Assembly (NCBI RefSeq): GCF_014633365.1
Contig: NC_068344.1
Coordinates: forward strand, 14,089,669-14,153,668
Source: Diospyros lotus
Lineage: Eukaryota; Streptophyta; Magnoliopsida; Ericales; Ebenaceae
DNA length: 64,000 nucleotides
Direction of reading: 5' to 3'
The translations under genes and the position numbers were made by a program. Each line of letters begins with the position of its first letter. The stretch's first letter is position 1. This document shows, in pieces, positions 11,376 through 23,387 of the stretch. Under the pieces are notes generated by a model. It did not search any database, was not told the DNA's origin, and saw only the letters and a list, made by a program, of their open reading frames with translations.

Positions 11376-13372
11376 TAAAAAAAGTGTCTTTTAAATACTG
11401 TCTTTTAATTCCCGTCATTTAAATTCCTGCCAATTAACTTTTAAATGGAAATGAGTAGCTAAACCTAATCTTGGGTTAAGGCGAGGACAGTGGCCAATGT
11501 TCTTGAATCTCAAAGATAAGCCAAACCTCAATGAATGCAAGATTTATCTGAGTTAAACTCGAGTTGAGTGTGTAAATGATTTTGTGAGTTTGGATTGGGT
11601 CATCATCCTAACTTAGAACTCTCATGCCATGTATGAGAGTTGCTAGAATTGGAGATGAGATATACCCAAGCTCAGATGATCAAATCATAGTCTGTAGTAT
11701 AATACAATTTACAGTGATATCTTAACCTAGAACCATCATATCATGTATGAGGGTTGCTTAACTAAGAATCATTCGTATCTTGAATTATAACTCCCAAACG
11801 ATCCTCTGTTTATTTCAGATTAATGTTGCTGTTTAAATTACTATAAGAGATTTATTAGGCAATGGTTCTGAACTCGCCTCAACCCAAGACCTTTTTAATA
11901 TTCCAAAAGACCTTTTTAATATTCCAAAAGACCTTTTCACAATCAAGAAAACTTAGCTCTCTTTGGATAAATCAACCCAAATGACCCATTCTTTTGTTAA
12001 ATAAACCTCCCAGTGAATCGACCCGGACTTGTCCGGAATTTATATTTGTGCTACAACTACACTCACACACTGGTGAGTTTAAACCTCCTCACCATTTCAA
12101 CACTGAACATCCAAACTGATTAAGGCTATTTAAATTGTAGGGTGAGGAGTGCAGCCAGCTAGTTGCAATTGTAGCAGATCACGCTCACTAGTGTTGCTGC
12201 TATAGCTTTACCTTCTTGGACCATTACCTTCGAGCAATTTCTGGAAGTATGCCCGGGTTGTCCACAGGTGTAACAGACAATACTTTGGCCATCGCACCTC
12301 TTGCCCGGGTGCCTCTTCTTGCATTTAAAGCACGCCTTGCCCTTTTCACGATCTTCCCATCCCGAGATCCCATAGTCGAGTGGGATTTCTCTAATTGTCC
12401 TCTAGTTTGAACAGTTGTGGCCTTTAGTTCTGCCACCCGCATCATATTCTCCTTGGCCGTCATAGCTTTGAAAACTATATCCGCATAAGACTCCACGTGG
12501 ACCAAGCTCATCAGTTGTTGAAACTCTATCCGCAAGCCTTGTAAGAATTTTCGTCCCTTCTCCATATCGTCCATCCCATACAACGACATATACTTGATTA
12601 ATCGCAGAAATTCAGCCTTGTATTAGGCCACAGACATATTTGGCCCTTGGCGTAAGTTCATAAACTCTCGAGCTCTAGCCAACTTCCAGCAAGTGGGAAA
12701 GAATTTCCCGTTGAACAGTTCCTTAAACCGTTCCCACGACATCTAGGGTGCCTCCCCCAATTCTACGTCTGTTGCCGACCCTTGAGATCCTGTCCAGTTA
12801 GGTATCGCTCGCTGCATAGACCTCCACCATTGAGCAGCTTCCTCTTCTAGCATATAGGTCGCACACTCGACCTTGTCCTCATTCAGGATTCTTAATCTTT
12901 GTAGGATCTTCTCGGTCTGGTCCAACCAGTATTCACTAATTGCGGGGTCATTTGCCGGTTTTCCTCGAAACATTGGCGGGTTTTGTCGTAGATACCTCTC
13001 CAAGGAATCTACTCTTCTTTGCTCGGGCTACAACTCCAAAATTTGCCCAGCCATGCCTTCTAGGATTCTCTCGATCCTATCAATCCGGCCTTCACTGAGG
13101 TCAGCTCGTGCATCTCTTTGACCTTCCACACCACCTCCTGGGTACGGGTTGGAGTTGCTTTCTTCGCCATTGCCTCTCTCACGCCTGTTCCTTCTTGTAT
13201 TCACCATCTGGAAAGAAGACAGGGCGATCTATTAAATCATCACGGCATGACACAATTCAATTTGAATAAGTAACAAAAGTATGCCACTAAATATTTCAAA
13301 AATCCTAACCTAATTCCCAAAACTTACGGTGGCTTTACTCATCTAACCACATGCGAACTTTTCCTTAGGTTC

Positions 13373-13384
13373 GCTCTAATACCA
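13373..13384 (-). other. A1 primer-binding site (tRNA-iMet type)
   Basis: On the minus strand reads TGGTATTAGAGC, one change from the initiator tRNA-Met complement TGGTATCAGAGC, two bases inside the 5' LTR. Confidence 0.9.
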
Positions 13385-13386
13385 AC

Positions 13387-15566
13387 TGTAACACCCCAAA
13401 TTTCTTGAGCGTGTTATAACTTAAGATTTCGGGAATATAAAAATATTTCATATCACAATAGCTATCATACATCATACAATATCCCAAAAACCCTAATTTT
13501 CACCTTCTCAGCTTAACAAACCCAATAATCGAATAGCTAAGACAGGCGTTAAAATCTGGAATGCAGAAGCTAGATCGAACCTGATATGGTTCTTAACCAT
13601 AATATTTTATTTATCATAAAATTGTTCAAGACGTCTACAAAATATATTACATGGACATCATCAAGTGATAACTGAACATCTTAAACATATCCAAAATTAC
13701 ATAGGTTCGCACAAAAATATGCTAATCATTCTATAGACAACAATTTAAGCTAATTCTTCAGCTATCTCCTTTCCCTTAGAGTCGCTCGTCCAACCTGGAA
13801 CGTTGAATATTCCAGGGACATGGTCCAATTAGAAGATGAATCTTCTAGTGAGAAACTCCAAAAAAAAAAAAAAAGTTTATATCGATGCATGATCAGGTAT
13901 AAAATGTATGAGAAGACAACGAGAACTACTCCGAAGTGCCTCGTGAACATTAGACTCCTCCAACGAGAGCTTTCTCAATGGCGCATGCATAGCACCTCTC
14001 GGGAGGTCCCTAACCATGTCACTTCGGCCCGACCTCGTAGAACTCATGCAAGCACCACATTCGTTGTTCCTTAGACTCACGGTCTTCCCCACGAGAGCTT
14101 TCTCGATGGCGCACGCATAGCGCCTCTCGGGGGATATCCGACTTTTTCCGTCGGCCAACAACAAATAGGTACAACAGTATGGTCACACGAATTTTATAAA
14201 TGCAACAGTTAGAAAGCCAATAGCATATAATTTTCAGAAAAATACATTTCATATATGCATTATGATTTCACGTAAGAGAATAACAATTGTTTATGTGTAA
14301 GAACTTCACGAAACACGTCTCATGCAATAGAAGTCTCTCATAAGAGAATAAAAAATAGGATTTGGAGTATAGGAGTCTCACCTTGTTGGTTTATCTCTTC
14401 GACGGTATAATTTCACAACAAATGGCCTAGGTTTCTGCAAAAAATACATGTTTCGATAAACCTAAACCCAAATATTTTTATATAGGATTGAAGGGTATTA
14501 AATTAGGGGCATAATTGGAAAATTTGAAGGGAAATAGGCCTCTCACGCGCCCTCACGCGCCCTTGGAAGGTGGCTCACGCGCCTTCACATGCAGCCACTT
14601 CCAGCGCGTGTATCTCACGCGCTGCTGCCAGATTTCGGATAACATTGCGTCGTTTTCGTATTTCGGCCATATCTCTCTCGTTTTAACTCCAATTCGACCC
14701 TCGTTTGAACCTACATGACCCTCTCTTCCCCCTATATAGGATTATCAAAAAAAAAAAGGGACTTACCTCATTTTTGTGCTGACTGATTTTGGCGAACTCC
14801 GGTGAAAACCCGCAACTCCGACGAGGTTCATTCTCCCCGGCTTCTCCTTCGATTCCTTCCCGCCTTCTTACCGAACTTCCTACTCTTTCTCTAGAGAAAT
14901 CTCCTCCTCTTAGAGTGCCTCAACTCTCAAAGTTGTTTGAAATGATTTGAGAATAATCCATGGTGCATTTTTATAGATTTCTCCAACCAATCACATTATG
15001 CCACTTGTCACAATTTTAGCCATGGACTCCAAAGACTCAAACCTATAATTGAATGGCTTTTGAAATCCAAAGCTAGAATGAATTCAACTTTTGAAATCCA
15101 AGCTAAAACCCCAAACTTCTTTCAAATAACACTTTGGCCCTTATTTCAAGTCCTCAACATCAATATTTTTCCACATAAGCTCTTAATTTTATCCTTATTT
15201 CATTTGGATAATTTTCTAATTACAATTACACCCTCAAACATCAAATTTATCGAGATACTTAAAATCCCAAAATTAATAACTCAAAATTACTCAATATATT
15301 CGATTTTTCGGAAGCCCCTTACCATCATTCGGTCTTTTTAGGCTACAACTTAGCTTAACCGAAAACCATTTTTGATTTGATTTCTTTCAGCGTCATAAAT
15401 CTCGCCTCGAGACGCTTATAAAAAATATACTTTTAACCTTAGGTATCTAAGCTCTAGGGTACTCCCTACGACTGATTCGGTCACTCGTTGCCAATTCAAA
15501 CATATTTTCGGTATTTTAAACTCACTTAAAATACGTGGCATCTTCACAAAAATATGGGGTATTATA
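13387..15566 (-). repeat. A1 5' LTR, full length (2,180 bp)
   Basis: The only uninterrupted full-length A LTR in the window. Abuts the PBS on the left and the target duplication GGTTG (15567-15571) on the right. Includes the duplicated hairpin-like motif (about 13966-14130) and the two TTCTTTCA copies involved in the deletion of the 3' LTR. Its open frames have no recognisable coding content. Confidence 0.92.
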
Positions 15567-15571
15567 GGTTG

Positions 15572-16649
15572 AGTACACTTGTTGGCAGTGTGTCCTTTCT
15601 GTTCGCACCTGAAACAAGTCACCTCTGGTGCAGAAGTGCTGCTTGATTCCTCGGGTAATCCTTCTTCCTATGCCCTTCTTACCCACACTTGTAACATACG
15701 TTCTTCCCAGTTAGGCACGGTCCCCCGTGCTTCCTCCCACACTGAGGGCTATTTTCTGTCTTCTTTGTTTGTTCTGCTGACCACTTCCTCTTTTTGTTGT
15801 TGGATGAACCCCGAGTTGTATTGGTTCCCTTCTTAGCTGCCTGCGTCACTCTCCACTCATTGCGATCCGCTCGATAGCATAGGCTCGTTGAACTACCATG
15901 GCATAATCCACGCTCAGAGCTCCTCCAAACGCATATCGGATATCTGCACGCAATCCTCTCTGGAATTTGGCGGCCTTCTTTGCTTCAGTGGAAACCAACT
16001 CCGGAGCATATCGTGATAATGCTATAAACTCTGCCTCGTACTGAGCCACCGTGTTAGTACCTTGCACTAACTCAACGAACTCGTAGACTTTCTACTCCTT
16101 GACCCACGCTGGGCAATAAGCGTCATTGAACACTTGCTGAAACTCGACCCATGTGGGCTCTCGATCACCAAACCTCTGGCGGGTAGTCTCCCACCACCTC
16201 TCGGCATCGCCTCTGAACATGAATGTGCTAAGTCATACCCGTTGGTCGTCCTCACAACCAATAGATCGGAGATGCTTCTCTATCGATAGCATCCAATTCT
16301 CTGCCGCTGCTGCATCTGTACCTCCATGAAATGTTGGTGGTTGAAAGGCCATGAAATCCTTTAGTAATTAGCTCCCGGTATTTGTCTCTACAGTTGGAGC
16401 GGTTAGAGTAACTGACAGATCACCTCCACTGCCTCCTGCTTCTAGGGGTACTTGCGGTCTCCTTGCCTAATTTATAATTGGGGTATCGACTACCCTCATC
16501 AAACCTGCCAACATACTTCGCATCTCAGCCACTCCCTATCGCAAGTCACTACGAGACTCCCCTGGTGAGGCTAGTGTGGGTACTGGAACCTCGTCTGGCG
16601 TAGAAGTAGCCTGACTGCGAGTACGGGGTCGTCCTCTTCTATCACTCAT
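15572..16649 (-). pseudogene. Element B gag remnant
   Basis: Start MSDRRGRPRTRS at 16649. Several in-frame TAG/TGA stops interrupt the first third. The core contains NWMLSIEKHLRSIGC and AERWWETTRQRFG near 16190-16320, then the 74-codon segment 15846-16067 with VAQYEAEFIALSRYAPELV. A CCHC knuckle CFRCEQKGHTANKC is at about 15575-15620. The frame then meets A1 at 15571 and resumes as the gag tail at 1861. Domain order and motifs are those of plant Ty3/gypsy gag. Confidence 0.87.
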
Positions 16650-16770
16650 CTTCCTGCATCACTACTTAGGGTTAGAATACTATAAATTGGGTCACCTTAT
16701 CTAACTGACGGACACAAGTCCTAACTCTACCCAACATCCTATGTGTGCATGGGAGACTCCTCAAAACACC

Positions 16771-16782
16771 GCTTTGATACCA
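16771..16782 (-). other. Element B primer-binding site (tRNA-iMet type)
   Basis: Minus strand reads TGGTATCAAAGC, one change from the tRNA-iMet complement, four bases inside the LTR that begins at 16787. Confidence 0.88.
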
Positions 16783-16786
16783 ATAC

Positions 16787-17260
16787 TGTAACACACCATC
16801 TCCTAGAACTGCCCGAGAAGAGGTGTTACGGGGAATAAAATAAACTAACTGATAAACTGAAATATGTTATCAATACTGAATATCTCAATCAACTGAAATA
16901 AAACTTTGAGTCAACATCAACTGAAAATCATAAACTACATCTAAGGGACGATCCCTCAACTGAAATATAAAATAAATCTAAACTGATAAGACACCAACTA
17001 TTAAACTCCTAGACATCTTTGGTCTTGAGTGGCTCCACGTACAGACACTATTGGACACTCCTGCTAGGCCCCATATCTGGTACTCCCCCGTTAGGACCTG
17101 GAATGGTGAAGAGTACAAGGTGAGCTAAAAAGCTCAGCAAGTAATAAACAGGAAAGAATAACTGAAGTTGAATCGAAGAATATCGATATTAATAAAATAC
17201 TTACTGAACTTGTACTAAGAGATATAATAATCACTGGATAGCATTTACAAGATGTAATCC
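16787..17260 (-). repeat. Element B 5' LTR, 3'-end part
   Basis: Matches the last ~475 bp of the D2 LTR (end at 38266) in reverse, including the GCCCGAGAAGAGG segment and the GAGC...GCTC hairpin at 17122-17135. It stops abruptly at about 17260 and joins an internal position of the A LTR through a shared CCA. The middle of the LTR, including the region of the CATTCGAATG array, is deleted. Confidence 0.82.
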
Positions 17261-17675
17261 AGGTTCGATGAGTGGCTCTAAGGGAAAGGAGGTAGCTGAA
17301 GAATTAGCTTAAATTCTATCTGTAGCATGATTAGCATATTTTTGTTTATGTGCGAACCTATGTAATTTTGGATATGTTTAAGATGTTCAGTTATCACTTG
17401 ATGATGTCCATGTAATATATTTTGTAGACGTCTTGAACAATTTTATGATAAATAAAGTATTATGGTTGTGAACCATATCAGGTTTGATCTAGTTTCCATA
17501 TTCGAGATTTTAACGCCTGTCTTAGCTATTCGATTATTGGGTTTGTTAAGCTAAGAAGGTGAAAATTAGGGTTTTTGGGATATTGTGTGATGTATGACAA
17601 CTATTGTGATATGAAAATTTTTTATATTCTCGAAATCCTAAGTTATAACACGCTTGAGAAATTTGGGGTGTTACA
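17261..17675 (+). repeat. A2 5' LTR, only the last ~415 bp remain
   Basis: Begins inside the LTR at GGTTCGATGAGTGGC and ends ...GGGGTGTTACA at 17675, immediately before the PBS. The first ~1.75 kb of the LTR are missing; the break coincides with the break in B's LTR, so one deletion removed both. Confidence 0.85.
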
Positions 17676-17677
17676 GT

Positions 17678-17689
17678 TGGTATCAGAGC
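17678..17689 (+). other. A2 primer-binding site, perfect tRNA-iMet match
   Basis: TGGTATCAGAGC, two bases after the LTR end GTTACA. Confidence 0.95.
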
Positions 17690-17725
17690 GAACTTAAGGA
17701 AAAGTTCGCATGGGGCTTGATGAGT

Positions 17726-20082
17726 GTAACGCCCCGCTCCCACTTACAGGTGTTACTTGTGAACAATCACCTGAATTGTCCACCTGCCTGGCCTTTGGCG
17801 AAGGGTGGACCATGTTTCAAGACAAAACGCCCTAGGTGGGAACTAGGCTCGTCCTTCCCTTCGTTGAATCCCAGAATTCACTAGCAGAATTGGGCTTTAA
17901 CCACACCGCATAGGCTATAAAGAAAATCTCCTTCAGACGCCCGATCGCCATTTTCTCATCTTTATTTAATTCTTTTCCATCCAAGAATTTTACCGGGCTC
18001 CATGAATCACCATTTAAATCAATCCATTGATTGATTACTAATTTTGGAGGAAAAACTCAAATTTTCAAATTTTTGGCATTTTCTCCAAAAATGTCCGAAA
18101 AATCCCTTTATATTGAAAATTCCTCTGGGGCCCAAAATCAATTAAGAAATGGCCCAAAATCCCCCAAAAGTCCAAATTTTTTTAAAAAATTGGACGGCGG
18201 GGCCCACTGGCATGCCCAGGGCCCGCGCGGGGCCCCGCTGGGCGCTGGCCGCGCCTGCCGCGCGCGCGCCGGCACGCGGGCGCGACCGCCTGCCCTCGCG
18301 TGCGCGCGGCCGCTGCCGCCCGCGCGCGGCTGCACGGCTGCCTGCGCGCGCGGCCGCCCACATGCTCTTGGGCTTTAACAAGCCATTATCTAACAATGAA
18401 ATTACATTTCATAAATTAACCATAATAAGATAGGCTTCCATAGCCATAACATGCACTTGAATCATCATTTCCATTCTTCCACATGCCATTCCACCTCTTC
18501 CTCGATTCTTCCCATGCTTCCACAACCTATAAGTGAGGGTAAAAACCTCATGAGCTATTAAGCTCAATAAGGGTGCAATGCCAAATAAATATGAACATAA
18601 CAAGTTATATGATGCCAAATGCATGCAAGTGTGGCTAGGTTTCTTTGCCCTCACAACCCTCCTAGGTTAGAGGCATCAACCCACCATTTCAACCATGTTC
18701 TCAAACTAACCTATGGCTATAAGTCTCATGAACACAAAGAACATGCTAAATGCAACATATACATTTATGAAACATATTTAAAACCCATTGCAAGGCCACC
18801 CTCCCATGGGGCCATCCCTTACCTCTTCTTGAATAATTAAATCTTCACTTCAAGAGAGCTTCCAACATCACTTTCTCCCACCTAAAATGGCATTTCAACA
18901 AGCCACTTAATTTTTGCATACAAGCACACCAAAAATAAAGAGAAGAAAGAATACTTGCCTTGATTTTCTTCATCATCTTCTTTCTTTCTTCACTTTTCCC
19001 TCCATGGAGACTTCTTTCTCTTTCTTTCTTTTCTTCCTTCCTCATTTCTACAAATGGCCAAAAGGGAGACAAGTCTCCCACACTTGCCTTTTTATACTAG
19101 ATTTCCCATATTTCAAGAATGCATCCTAGCCATTCACTAAAGGCTCAATCCATGTGCTTAAGGGAGAATTAAATCTCCACCATCCATTTTAATAACCAAG
19201 ACTTCTCTCTTGGAGAAAACACAAGAAGCACAATCCATGTGCTCCTTTCTTGATTAATCTCATCCATTGGATCACTTTCCCAATTCAAGAATTAATCTCA
19301 TCCTTTGAATTATCATTTCTTTCCCATTTAAATTAATGAGACTATTTTCCACCATCACATGAGAGACCACTTGAAAGACATAAAAGCTTTTCTTCTCATT
19401 TAAATAAATCCCACAATTTTCCAAGCATTAATGGGTGACCATTTTCCCATTTTTTATTAGATTTATTTAATTCTCATATTTTCCAAGGCATTAATGGTGA
19501 CCATTTACCATTTTCTTTTGGATTTACTTTAATCCATATAATTATGCCTCTCATTAAATGCTTGAAAGACCAATTAACATTTCTTTTGCATTTAATTAAT
19601 TCACCCAATTATACTTGAACCACAAAATGCCAAGTGTCACAACAAAACACTAACCTTGGCTTCCAAGTTTAATCTCATCTCTCCAAGTGGCATTACCACA
19701 TTAATTCACAACTTAGGGAAAATATAATTATTCTCCTCAAATAATTTAATATCCACCATTTTCCCTATTTCCAAAAATTAAATTTCCTTTATGGAATTAA
19801 ATTCCAAAATTCCCAAATACTCTTTGTGAATTTATTAATCCCATATATCTCCACATAAACACCAAATTGGGATTTTATTCACTTACATACCTAATTCCAC
19901 ATAGGAATTATTTCCAATTTACCAAAATACCCTTTATATTGGATTTCACTATCTAAATTACCAAAATACCCCTCTCATAGGGCACTCTCAATCTCAAGGA
20001 TCCAACACCTTCTCAAGGGCATTTTTGGAACTTTCTCACTTTCTTTCTCATTCTTTTAACACCTGTAACACCGGGTGTTACA
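17726..20082 (-). mobile_element. Solo LTR C1 (Ty3/gypsy-type, 2,357 bp)
   Basis: Bounded by TGTAACGCCCC and CCGGGTGTTACA with the duplication ATGAG at 17721-17725 and 20083-20087. Orientation is minus, because the other copy C2 (39986-44851) ends with the complementary GTAAGTGGGAGCGGGG block and shows the hairpin in sense. Its 5' end (in sense) is a 19-bp palindrome at 20064-20082. It sits in the A2 leader between PBS and gag. Open frames in it have no recognisable motif. Confidence 0.9.
18225..18365. other. GC- and CpG-rich block in LTR C1
   Basis: About 140 bp of nearly uninterrupted CGCG-rich sequence inside otherwise AT-rich LTR. C2 has a shorter, diverged counterpart at about 44283-44370. 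Position suggests the promoter or 5' untranslated region of the LTR; that is inference. Confidence 0.6.
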
Positions 20083-20212
20083 ATGAGTAAAGCCACCATA
20101 AGTTTTGGGAGTTAGGTTTTTTGAAATATTTAGTGGCATACTCTTGTTGCTTATTCAAATTGAATTGTGCCATGCCGTGATGAATTAATAGATCACCTTG
20201 TCTTGTTGCCAG

Positions 20213-21345
20213 ATGGTGAATACAAGAAGGAACTGGCGCGAGAGAGGCAATGGCGAAGAAAGCAACACCAACCTGCACCCAAGAGGTGGTGTGGAAGGTC
20301 AAAGAGATGCATGAGCTGACCTCGGTGACGGCCAGATTGATAGGATCGAGAGAATCCTAGAAGGCATGGCTGGGTGAATTTTGGAGTTGCAGCCCGAGCA
20401 AAGAAGAGTAGATGCTTTGGAGAGGTATTTATGACAAAACTCGCCAGTGTTTTGAGGAAAATCGACAGATGACCCCGCAATCAGTGAATACTGGTTGGAC
20501 CAGATCGAGAAGATCCTACAAAGATTGAGAATCTTAAATGAGGACAAGGTCGAGTGTGCGACCTATATGCTGGAAGAGGAAGCTGCCCAATGGTGGAGGT
20601 CTCTGCAGCGAGCGATACCTAACCGGATAGGATCTCAAGGGTCAGCAACAGATGTAGAATTGGGGGAGGCACCCCAGAAGTCGTGGGAACAGTTTAAGGA
20701 ACTGTTCAATGGGAAATTCTTTCCCACTTGCTGGAAGTTGGTTAGAGCTCAAGAGTTTATGAACTTACGCCAAGGGCCAAAAATGTCTGTGGCCCAATAC
20801 AAGGCTGAATTTTTGTGGTTAATCAAGTATATGCCGCTGTACGGGATGGATGATGTGGAGAAGGGACGAAAATTCTTACAAGGCTTGTGAATCGAATTTC
20901 AACAATTGATAAGCTTGGTCCATGTGGAGTCTTAAGCGGATATAGTTTTCAAAGCTATGACAGCCGAGGATAATATGACGCAGGTGGCAGAACTAAAGGT
21001 CACAACTGTTCAAACTGGAGGATAATCAGAGAAATCCCACTTGACTATGGGATCTCGGGATGGGAAGATCATGAAAAAGGGTAAGGCTTACTTTAAATGC
21101 AAGAAAAGGCACCCGAGTAAGATGTGCGATGGCCAAAGCGTTGTCTGTTACACCTGTGGACAACCCGGGCATACTTCCAGAAATTGCTCGAAGGGAATGG
21201 TCCAAGAAGGTAAAGCTATAGCAACAACACCAGTGAGCGTGATCTGCTACAATTGCAACCAGCACGGGCACATCTCAAGGAATTGCCCGAAGAAGAAAGA
21301 GCAGCCGCTAAAGATTGAAGAGGGAAAATGGACCAGATAGGGGCG
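20213..21345 (+). pseudogene. A2 gag remnant
   Basis: Starts MVNTRRNW at 20213, diverging early through frameshifts. The 131-codon segment 20495-20890 contains the Retrotrans_gag core (EKILQRLRILNEDKVECATY, AAQWWRSLQRA, FKELFNGKFFP, EFMNLRQG). It ends at TGA where A1 has CGG. A TAA and another frame change follow. The 99-codon segment 21041-21340 holds two CCHC knuckles, CYTCGQPGHTSRNC and CYNCNQHGHISRNC, after a CKKRHPSKMC half-knuckle. A TAG at about 21338 (CAA in A1) closes it. Confidence 0.9.
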
Positions 21346-21860
21346 AGTCTATAATTTGACCAAGGAGGACGTAGAGGCGAATCCTGCAACTATCCAAGGT
21401 ACTTTTTTATTTTGGATACTCTTGTGCATGCATTGATAGATCTAGGGTCTACTCATTCTTTTATATCGCATGCTTTGTTGGGAGTTTGAGAGTAGAAACT
21501 GAGTCTATGGGGTGTCTTATGGTGATTTTGACACCTATGGGTAAGAGTATGAAGTCCTCAGAAATTTTGAGGGGATGCAAAATTAGCCTGAGTAATGTTC
21601 GATTCCAGGCTGATCTGATTCTCTTAGAAGTATATGACTTCGACGTAATCTTGGGGATGAACTTCTTGTCCAAGTACAATGCCAATATAGATTGTCATAG
21701 GAAGATAATGACCATAAGAAAACCCGAGGAAGGGTGTGTCAAATTTCAGGGGAAAGGCAACCTCAAGATTGGAAAGATGATTTCAGCAATAAAGGCAGTG
21801 AAGTTGCTGAGCTGAGGAGCTCATGGATTCATAGCTTATGCTTAGTTTGAAGAAAGAGAG
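21346..21860 (+). pseudogene. A2 protease remnant
   Basis: The segment aligned to the protease active site (about 21400-21470) is frameshifted, and a TAG sits in the DP-GSTHSF region. The frame recovers at 21486-21815, which contains DLILLEVYDFDVILGMNFLSKYNANIDC, the C-terminal half of the Ty3/gypsy retropepsin, and a short tether. It is closed by a TGA at about 21814. Confidence 0.85.
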
Positions 21861-22715
21861 GTACCGAAGCTCAATGAGGTGCGACTGATATGAGAATATG
21901 AGGACGTGTTTCCAGAAGAATTACCAGGACTACGTCCACTTCGGGAAATCGAGTTCTCAATTGAGTTAGTGCCAGAAACCCAGCCGATATCAATTCCTCC
22001 ATACCGAATGGCTCCGGCGGAGATGAAAGAATTGAAGAGTCAGCTATAAGAGTTGACTAATAAGGGGTTCATTAGGCTAAGCACATCGCCATGGGGCGCA
22101 CCAGTGCTATTTGTAAAGAAGAAAAACAGGAGTCTAAGGATGTGCATTGACAACCGTCAGCTAAATAAGGCCATTATAAAGAACAAGTATTCACTCCCAA
22201 GGATAGACGAGTTATTTGATCAACTACAGGGAGCGAAGGTGTTCTCGAAGATTGATTTGAGATTAGGATATTATCAACTGAGACTTAAACCAGATGATGT
22301 TCTAAAGACGACATTTTGGTCTAGGTATGGCCATTTTGAGTATTTTATAATGCCATTCGGATTAACTAACGCTCCGGCAGCATTTATGGATCTTATGAAT
22401 AGGGTGTTCAAGACCTACCTGGGTCAGTTTGTGATCATCTTTATAGATGATATATTGGTGTATTCTTCGAATGAGAGTGACCACGAGGAGCACTTGAGAA
22501 TAGTGCTAGGAACCCTCAGGAAACACCAATTGTATGTCAAGTTCTCGAAGTGCGAGTTTTGGCTATCCCAAGTGGCATTTCTTGGTCATATGATCTCAGT
22601 CGAAGGAATCTCAGTGGATCCAGCTAAGATTGAGGCTGTTAGAGGATGGAAGCAGCCGACGTGCATGATCGAAGTACGAAGCTTTTTGGGATTGGCAGGC
22701 TACTATTAAAGATTC
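21861..22715 (+). pseudogene. A2 reverse transcriptase remnant
   Basis: A stop at about 22048 (TAA where A1 has CAG) separates the linker from a 218-codon open RT segment at 22053-22709. Motifs in order: [26 protein letters not shown] (Asn replaces the usual Tyr after Asp), [29 protein letters not shown], the catalytic FIDDILVYS and [16 protein letters not shown]. It ends at TAA after AGYY, where A1 has CAA. Longest surviving coding piece of A2. Confidence 0.92.
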
Positions 22716-23387
22716 GTGGAAGGGTTTTCGAAAATAGCTGCACCTATGACGAAGCTCATACGGAAGGAGGTAAAGTTCGAATGGACTGTAAAGTGCAAGG
22801 AAAGCTTTCAAGAGCTTAAGGACAGACTGACCTCGTCACCTGTGCTGGCAATACCTAGTGGGCCTGGTGGATATGTTGTATACACCGATGCCTCGAAGGT
22901 TGGTTTGAGCTGTGTATTAATGCAGCATGGTCGGGTGATCGCATATGGATCATGCCAGTTGAAGAGACACGAAATGAACTACCCAACACATGACTTGGAG
23001 CTGACAGTGGTGGTATATGCTCTGAAGCTATGGAGGCATTACCTATATGGAGAGACGTTCGATGTATTCACAGACCACAAAAGTCTAAGGTATGTGTTCT
23101 CGCAGAAAGAGTTGAACATGAGGCAGCGACGATGGATGGAGTTCCTGAAGGACTATGACTGCACCATCTTGCATCACCCGGGGTGTGCCAATGTGGTAGC
23201 TGATGCTTTGAGTAGGACCGTGCCTACTATTATAGCAGGGTTGATGGCCCAAGAGTGGCTGTTGATTGAGGCTTTTAACCTGATGATGGTGAGTGTAGTG
23301 CCGAAGGGATCTTCTATCCTAGTAGCTGGCTTGGCGGTTCGGCTGGATCTGGCGACTAAGATATGTGAGGCTATTGGAAGTGACTGA
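22716..23387 (+). pseudogene. A2 RNase H remnant
   Basis: A 223-codon open segment continuing from the RT after one stop. Contains [40 protein letters not shown] and [10 protein letters not shown], so the four acidic residues of the RNase H site appear present, unlike in A1. Followed by the tether toward integrase and closed by TGA at 23385-23387, where A1 has CAA. Confidence 0.92.

Larger units (their letters stand above)
10526..12157 (+). mobile_element. Solo LTR H, rich in internal tandem repeats
   Basis: Starts TGATAAGGGTC and ends GTGCAGCCA, with the perfect duplication GCTAG at 10521-10525 and 12158-12162. A TATA-like TATAAATAGAG at about 11072 gives plus orientation. The 3' part (CGACCCGGACTTGTCC near 12020) resembles Tat/Athila LTR ends, so I infer that lineage with low certainty. 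It splits the second CCHC knuckle of A1 gag. Contains the three tandem-repeat blocks listed separately and a 21-bp repeat at 11888-11936. Confidence 0.85.
10441..13207 (-). pseudogene. A1 gag remnant, split by solo LTR H
   Basis: The gag start MVNTRRN, typical of plant chromoviruses, is at 13207. Reading down: coiled N-terminal part with a TAG after QILEL; 12743-13003 containing EYWLDQTEKILQRL and AAQWWRSMQRA, ended by TAG where A2 has CAG; the Retrotrans_gag core near 12600-12740; then a segment from 12589 (MSLYGMDDMEKGRKF). The CCHC knuckles near 12240-12330 are out of frame because an A-run is one base shorter than in A2. The second knuckle continues across LTR H into 10441-10520. Gag would form the particle core. 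Confidence 0.88.
1862..15566 (-). mobile_element. Chromovirus A1 (Ty3/gypsy), with four nested insertions
   Basis: Bounded by TGTAACACCCC at 1862 and ...TATTATA at 15566, with direct duplications GGTTG on both sides. Order on the minus strand: 5' LTR 13387-15566, PBS 13373-13384, gag, protease, RT, RNase H, integrase, truncated 3' LTR 1862-3611. Nested inside are a Tat/Athila-like LTR, a copia LTR, a Cassandra TRIM and LTR H, each with its own TSD. The chromodomain and PPT are lost in a deletion that fused the 3' LTR to the integrase. The paralogue A2 at 17261-30686 aligns throughout and provides the comparison for lesions. Confidence 0.92.

Noticed and set aside
18031..18433. Overlapping open frames of 84-115 codons in C1
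   Set aside because: All created by the CGCG-rich block; composition is Ala/Arg/Pro low complexity on both strands.
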